A stretch of DNA of 22,059 nucleotides from Larix sibirica (taxonomy: Eukaryota; Streptophyta; Pinopsida; Pinales; Pinaceae): contig NWUY0300011652.1 in NCBI GenBank assembly GCA_004151065.3, positions 1 to 22,059 of the forward strand, read 5' to 3'. A program made the position numbers and the translations under genes. The notes below the pieces were generated by a model. That model was not told the DNA's origin. It ran no database searches and saw only the letters and a program-made list of their open reading frames with translations. Of this stretch, positions 18,127-22,059 are shown one piece after another (position 1 is the stretch's first letter; each line of letters starts with the position of its first letter).

Positions 18127-18291
18127 ATGGGTGGCAATTTTTTTGATAAAGACCCTAGTAGAGGGGAAGTTCAAGACGTTGAAGTAGTATCTTGGTGTGA
18201 TCCTAAAAAATACAAAGAGTTGGTTACCTGTTGTTTGGAGAATTTAACCAACCAACTCTTGAAATTTAACCATCCAACTCTCTCACGTTAA
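18127..18291 (+). other. Small open frame of unknown status, 54 codons
   Basis: From ATG at 18127 to TAA at 18289-18291 the frame reads MGGNFFDKDPSRGEVQDVEV, VSWCDPKKYKELVTCC and onward to LENLTNQLLKFNHPTLSR. The frame is open upstream to 18103. The composition (acidic and basic residues, Trp, Cys, few Ile or Asn runs) is unlike translations of the neighbouring AT-rich DNA, so it may be a remnant exon. No family is recognised and no splice signal is clear. Near its 3' end, a 16-bp motif is duplicated imperfectly (TTAACCAACCAACTC and TTAACCATCCAACTC). Confidence 0.25.
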
Positions 18292-18480
18292 ACGCCCTAT
18301 ATAATAAGGGGGGAATGTTCAAAGAAGAGATCCCAACATTTCCTAATACTACTTGCACGTTGGCTTGTGATTGTAATGTGCCTAGAAGTGAAAAACATAT
18401 CCTTTATGTCATCCAAAGTACTCAAACCTAAACCACATGGATTCTTTTTGCATTTGCAAGAACACCCATGCAAAATGAGG

Positions 18481-19741
18481 GTAAACCATTATCTCTGAAG
18501 CAATACGAATACACACTAGCTTGCAATCTCCCATCCCAAAGCGATGCAAGAGTTCTAGGATGTGTTGATGTGGATAAAGTGAATTCCGGACAAAGGTTTA
18601 AGAAATCAAAATCATCGAGAAGAACACAGAATCCCTAAATCAGTCATCTCAAAAGAGTACTTAAGCTTCTACTTCATATCATTGATCATGGATGTGGAAA
18701 GGATAGTAAAGAATAGATCATTTGCATATAGCAAAATGATGGGAATTTTTCCATCATGATGGTGAATATAGAGATAATGTTTAACCTTGCAATGACTGAA
18801 GCCATAACTAAAAATAAATTTTGGATCATGCTCATTTTCCGTGGTTTGGGAAAAAAACCACTATGCACATCAACCCCTCTATGTACCTTGATGTTGGTGG
18901 TGTTGATTGTTGAATCCAAGCATTCATGACATTAATAATAATTTATCCTTCACTCAAGCAAAATCAATAAGAGTAACACACTAGGGTAACACTTGACCTA
19001 AACATTGTCTCTGAAGCAATAAGAGTACACACTAACTTGCAATCTCCCATCCCAAAGCGACAAAAGAGTTCTAAGGTGTGTTGATGTTGAGAAAGTGAAG
19101 TCCCGACAAAGGTTTGAGAACTCCGAAGTCCTAGAGAGGAACAAAGTAGCCCTAAATCAGTCATCTCAAAAAAGTACTTAAGCTGCTACTTCATATCATT
19201 GATCATGGATGTGGAATGAACAGTAAAAAATAGATTATCTACATATAACATGATGATGGGAATTTTTCCATCATCATTGTGAATAAAGAGATCATGTTTA
19301 ACCTTGCAATGATTGAAGCCACAACTAAAAAGTAAATTTTGGATCATGCTCATTTTTCGTGGTTTGGAAAAAAAAAATTGCCGTGCCCATTAACCCCTCT
19401 ATGTAACTTGATGTTGGTCACGTTGATTGTTGAACTCAAGCATTCATGACCTTAATAAAACTCTACTATTCACTCAAGAAAATACAATAAGAGTAACACA
19501 CTAGGGTAACACTTAACCTAAAACATTATCTTTGAAGCAATAAAAGTACACACTAGCTTGCAATCTCCCATCCCAAAGTGATGCAAGAGTTCTAGCCTAT
19601 GCTGATGTCTAGAAAGTGAAGTCCCGACAAAAGTTTGAGGTATCTGAATTCCTAGAGAAGAGCAAAGCATCCCTAAATCAGTCACCAACCACTCAATGTA
19701 CCTTCACCAAGCACATCAACCCCTCTATGTACCTTGATGTN
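18481..19741 (-). repeat. Tandem triplication (about 518 bp) of a Ty1/copia RT fragment
   Basis: The marker CCATCCCAAA recurs at 18531, 19047 and 19568 (spacings 516 and 521). Each unit carries, on the - strand, a piece of Ty1/copia reverse transcriptase. Copy one reads DGKIPIILLYANDLFFT and FEMTDLGIL. Copy two reads GKIPIIMLYVDNLFFT, FFEMTDLGLLCSSLGL, HQHTLELFCRFGMGDCKLVC and IASETMF. The catalytic YVDD is YAND in copy one (18717-18728) and YVDN in copy two (19234-19245). Copy three keeps only the FGMGDCKLVC end: about 300 bp holding the catalytic part is missing between 19682 and 19716. No LTR, integrase or gag accompanies the fragment, so it amplified as a tandem repeat after breakage, not by retrotransposition. 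An N is at 19741. Confidence 0.85.
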
Positions 19742-20557
19742 AACAACAACATACTAACAAGGTAAAGACATGGGTTCCTAACACATGTATTAGAGATTAT
19801 TAAGTGGTTTTTATAGCCTAAAGCATGGTTTTGGGTCTAACTATTGGAATTTTACATAATGCCTAATTTTATAGATTGAGGGTGGTAGATATGGAATGGT
19901 ATGGAGTTTTAAATCAAGAGTTTTATTTTTAATTCATAATTTTTGGATTTAAAATTATTCTATGGATAATAATTAATATAAACCTTATACAAGAGTATCA
20001 TGTCATTTACAATAATTGAACTTGGATGGAAAGGGAAACAATCATTCCTTCCAACCACCCAAGTTACAATCAATGAACCTTTTTATATGCCAACACATGG
20101 TATTCCAAAAACCAAAAAATCAAGATATGACCAAAATTACATAATGCACTCAATTATTACATAGAAACTTAACAAAAATATCATGTCACTAACAAAAATT
20201 GAACATCTCTATATAGAGAGAGTTCACTTTAACCTTTAACTCATAGTATTAACTGTAAATTAATTATTATTCATAAATATGTCAATCCATGTTGTCAATG
20301 AATAATATGTGAACGGTTATTTAGTGAATAATATGTTAACGATAGTATAGAACAACGAGTTTGATAGAAAACCAAATGAAACCTGCATGTCGATCACATA
20401 GTTACTGTCATCACTAAAGTTAAGTTGCGGACATTATGCGTTTAAAAATTGACATCGAAAACTTGCGGTTATTTTGTGTTTAAAATTGACATCTCCAGCC
20501 TGCCCAAATGGTTCATCTATAAATAAATATATCAACCTTGAGATATTGAGATATAAA
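19742..20557. other. AT-rich stretch with several short direct repeats, no gene
   Basis: No coding frame is credible. Short direct duplications occur. ATCATGTCATTTACAATAAT near 20000 has a relative, ATCATGTCACTAACAAAAAT, near 20180. GTGAATAATATGTTAACG and ATGAATAATATGTGAACG lie near 20300-20340. A unit of about 36 bp (TGCGGACATTATGCGTTTAA… / TGCGGTTATTTTGTGTTTAA…, both running into AATTGACATC) is repeated at about 20426-20495. Confidence 0.5.
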
Positions 20558-20660
20558 GGTATAGTTAGATGTAGGTTTAGGCGAGATAAGGTATAGGTAG
20601 ATGTGGGTTTATAGGTTTAGGCGAGATAAGGTATAGGTAGATGTGGGTTTAGGTGAGATT
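20558..20660. repeat. 40-bp minisatellite, 2.5 copies
   Basis: The unit GCGAGATAAGGTATAGGTAG followed by ATGTGGGTTT starts at 20581 and again at 20621, exactly 40 bp apart and identical over those 30 bases. A diverged partial copy precedes it at 20558 (GGTATAGTTAGATGTAGGTT). The GGTTTAGG words vaguely recall the plant telomere repeat TTTAGGG, but the period is wrong. Confidence 0.85.
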
Positions 20661-20797
20661 TAGTTGGTTAGGGGAGATATTATCATGTAACATTATGTAT
20701 TAAAATTAAAAAGTAATTAAAAAATTTATGTTATTTTATAAAATAAAACTAAATGAAAAGTAATTAAGAAAATCTCTTCATAAAATAAAAAAATTAG

Positions 20798-20951
20798 TAT
20801 AAATCCATGTTAAATGGGGATATATCAAGCACCAATATAGATCAAATTTATATATGTGTAAAAAATTTAAGTTTAAAAAATTTAAATTTACACTCCAAGA
20901 AATCGAATTCCTGTGGATGCTTGATAAATCCAAATTTAAAATGGATTTATG
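20798..20951. repeat. Inverted repeat of about 34 bp arms, MITE-like
   Basis: The left arm 20798-20831 (TATAAATCCATGTTAAATGG…ATATATCAAGCACC) pairs with the right arm 20917-20951 (GATGCTTGATAAATCCAAAT…TTAAAATGGATTTAT) with a few mismatches. The spacer is about 85 bp of AT-rich DNA. It could be a small decayed foldback element. The neighbouring AT-rich sequence makes chance pairing more likely than usual, but the non-AT core TCAAGCA/TGCTTGA supports it. Confidence 0.55.
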
Positions 20952-21088
20952 CTTGTTATAAGACATTTAACAACCTAGAAAAATGAAATAGAGATGAATT
21001 ACCCTTAAATTCTAATAAGGCTACATATAAGTGAATCCAAATCTTTAATTTGTCCAAACAGTGCTGGCTGATACGCCACTTCGGCAAA

Positions 21089-21208
21089 CACTATTCAGCC
21101 TACTGCAACCCATTTAATGCGGCTGTAGTAGGTCTGTTGATCATTGGATCTTAAGATTTAAGATCCAACAATCAACAGGTCCAGTGCTACAGTAGGCTGA
21201 ATAATGTT
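21089..21208. repeat. Foldback inverted repeat with palindromic centre
   Basis: The centre GGATCTTAAGATTTAAGATCC (21146-21166) is nearly palindromic. Inner arms are 21131-21154 (GGTCTGTTGATCATTGGATC…) and 21158-21182 (…GATCCAACAATCAACAGGTC). Outer arms are 21089-21107 (CACTATTCAGCCTACTGCA) and 21188-21208 (TACAGTAGGCTGAATAATG). The left half has about 20 extra bases (CCATTTAATGCGGCTGTAGT region), so the halves are unequal. This looks like a small foldback or MITE-type element. Its right end interrupts the signal-peptide-like frame on the - strand. Confidence 0.75.
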
Positions 21209-21322
21209 CCTCCACAACTCCCAGATTTGACTTTGACAACTGTCTACACCACCGCAAGCTGACACGGAGAGCAAGAGAATAAGAACCGCTAGTATCACCG
21301 TTTTAAATTCCGTAAATTCCAT
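21158..21322 (-). pseudogene. Signal-peptide-bearing small frame, cut by a foldback element
   Basis: From ATG at 21322-21320 the - strand encodes 54 residues: MEFTEFKTVILAVLILLLSV, then SACGGVDSCQSQIWELWRNI, then residues contributed by the inverted repeat, ending at TAA 21160-21158. The start has a charged N-region, a hydrophobic core VILAVLILLLSV and a plausible cleavage site after SA or ACG, so the N-terminus would enter the secretory pathway. Two Cys follow. The frame also extends upstream without a stop to an ATG at 21433 (MCFPAMSCFDRESSS…), but that part comes from a 62-bp duplication. The host exon seems to end at about 21208, where the inverted repeat begins. I do not recognise the mature peptide. 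It could be a truncated gene for a small secreted protein, or a chance frame. Confidence 0.4.
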
Positions 21323-21374
21323 GACACGGAGAGCGAGAGAATAAGAACCGCTAGTATGAGCGGTTTTAAATTCC
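21261..21374. repeat. 62-bp direct duplication inside the signal-peptide region
   Basis: GACACGGAGAGCAAGAGAAT at 21261 recurs as GACACGGAGAGCGAGAGAAT at 21323, followed in both by AAGAACCGCTAGTAT and TTTTAAATTCC. One copy has a one-base length difference (CACCG versus GAGCGG), so the hydrophobic core encoded by the 21261 copy is read out of frame in the 21323 copy. The few differences suggest a fairly recent duplication. Confidence 0.85.
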
Positions 21375-21434
21375 AACACGGTAGCAGTAGAAGAACTTTC
21401 TCTGTCAAAGCAGCTCATAGCGGGAAAACACAAA

Positions 21435-21818
21435 AGAAGGCGTGTACTAACATGTGCTGCTATGCACAGTGCACTTGACTGTCATCGTTGGGAAAATATA
21501 GACACAAACTTCGATGAAGGTACTTTGATTGGGAATAATTGGGATCGTTCAACTGATAGAAATACTGTGACCACTGACAATGACTGTCAGATTCTTTACA
21601 CCATCGAATATACCATGGAGAAACGTCAAATATGACTCTATTGCGTGTACCTAAAGCTTACACGCCTTTCTTATAAGAAGGCTTTGGTTATCCCTTACCA
21701 GTTACTACCAGCACCTTACGCCCAACTAACTTAGGCCTTCATCAGTCTGCCGTCCTCCTCCCTTTCTTATAATTAGAAGGCTTTGGCCAACTGATTACCC
21801 CATCACGCCATCGCCACC
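21435..21818 (+). promoter_or_regulatory. Repeat-rich upstream region of the 21819 gene
   Basis: This lies between the divergent frames at 21322/21433 (-) and 21819 (+). It has a perfect 7-bp inverted repeat GCGTGTA…TACACGC at 21643-21665, and a third copy of GGCGTGTA at about 21437. CCTTTCTTATAAGAAGGCTT (21665) recurs as CCTTTCTTATAATTAGAAGG (21761), a 23-26-bp direct repeat ending in CTTTGG. TATAA words fall within both, but the second is only about 50 bp from the ATG. The start context is GCCACCATG, a strong eukaryotic one. Promoter function is inferred from position. Confidence 0.4.
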
Positions 21819-22059
21819 ATGATTACTTTTGTAAAGGCCGCCTGCACCAAATCGGCAGGCTTCATCCCTTGGCCTCAAAACACAAAAGCAAATGCATATG
21901 ATACTCCAGTCTTACCAATCTCTACCCATCCCAATTTAAGAGGCAGCAATAAGGTGAAAAATAAGAAGCAGCCATGGAAAAGGAATACTAGCTGTATCCG
22001 TTGTCGTTATACATCTGAGAAACGGATGCTGCAAGGATCGATGTATCGTCGGCAAGTGC
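21819..22059 (+). CDS. N-terminal exon of an unidentified gene, open to the window edge
   Basis: From ATG at 21819 the frame stays open for 80 codons to the right edge, with no stop and no intron border seen. It reads MITFVKAACTKSAGFIPWPQ, NTKANAYDTPVLPISTHPNL, RGSNKVKNKKQPWKRNTSCI, RCRYTSEKRMLQGSMYRRQV. The start has a strong context (GCCACCATG). The first 60 residues are rich in Ser, Thr, Lys, Arg and Asn with a single acidic residue (Asp28), which fits an organelle (plastid or mitochondrial) targeting peptide of a nuclear-encoded protein. The GC share is clearly higher than in the surrounding repeats. No catalytic motif is reached within the window, so no function can be given. It might instead be a chance frame, but length, composition and start context together favour a real first exon. 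Confidence 0.55.
   Translation, partial: MITFVKAACTKSAGFIPWPQNTKANAYDTPVLPISTHPNLRGSNKVKNKKQPWKRNTSCIRCRYTSEKRMLQGSMYRRQV

Noticed and set aside
20640-20676. GGTTTAGG and TTAGGGG words as an interstitial telomere
   Set aside because: The spacing follows the 40-bp minisatellite and there is no run of the 7-bp plant telomere unit.
1-22059. tRNA, rRNA or organellar DNA insertions
   Set aside because: I saw no tRNA cloverleaf with a clear anticodon arm and T-loop, and no rRNA or plastid coding sequence on either strand; a dedicated scan would be decisive.

Overview
This window looks like nuclear DNA of a seed plant with a large, repeat-filled genome. A gymnosperm is my best guess. That is inferred from the high AT content, the layers of old L1, Ty3/gypsy-chromovirus and Ty1/copia relics, and intron-containing fossil exons; nothing in the sequence proves the taxon. 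Almost nothing here is an intact gene. The one plausibly live coding segment is an open frame at 21819 that leaves the right edge.

Layout. (1) About 215-700, + strand: a piece of L1 LINE ORF2 (end of the endonuclease plus linker). (2) About 701-3425 and 9218-9990, + strand: a second L1 element with ORF1 (DUF4283-like domain and zinc knuckle) and ORF2 (endonuclease, linker, reverse transcriptase). It is split in its RT region. (3) About 3440-9215, - strand: a Ty3/gypsy chromovirus relic lying in that split. Gag, protease, RT, RNase H, integrase and chromodomain can all be read in order, but every enzyme is broken. (4) 4625-4936: a 312-bp element with 46-bp terminal inverted repeats sitting inside the gypsy integrase. 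The nesting is therefore three deep: L1 < gypsy < inverted-repeat element. (5) 10015-10880: two linked arrays of short tandem repeats (45-bp, then about 150-165-bp units) built on a GTTAAAC core. (6) 10.9-13.0 kb: mostly unassigned, with one exon-like block near 13 kb. (7) 13.56-14.72 kb: an AT-rich tandem duplication in which one internal block is inverted between copies. (8) 14812-16713, - strand: a fossil multi-exon gene whose splice sites and phases match for three consecutive exons; its family is unassigned. (9) 17040-17730, - strand: a decayed SET-domain gene just upstream of it on the same strand. (10) 18481-19741: a tandem triplication of about 518 bp of a Ty1/copia RT fragment (- strand). 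(11) 19.74-21.06 kb: AT-rich DNA with a 40-bp minisatellite and a hairpin-forming repeat. (12) 21.06-22.06 kb: a different kind of DNA, with a higher GC share. It holds an inverted-repeat element that ends a short signal-peptide-like frame (- strand), a repeat-rich divergent upstream region, and the start of a + strand gene with a transit-peptide-like N-terminus.

How parts relate. Most of the window is a record of successive insertions and decay. The best candidate for something undescribed is the pair at 14.8-17.7 kb: a SET-domain gene and a phase-consistent multi-exon gene in the same orientation, about 330 bp apart. Nearly all internal stops in the second gene are of types that C-to-T change can create. 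Whether they were two host genes, one gene, or cargo of an unrecognised DNA transposon cannot be settled from this window.
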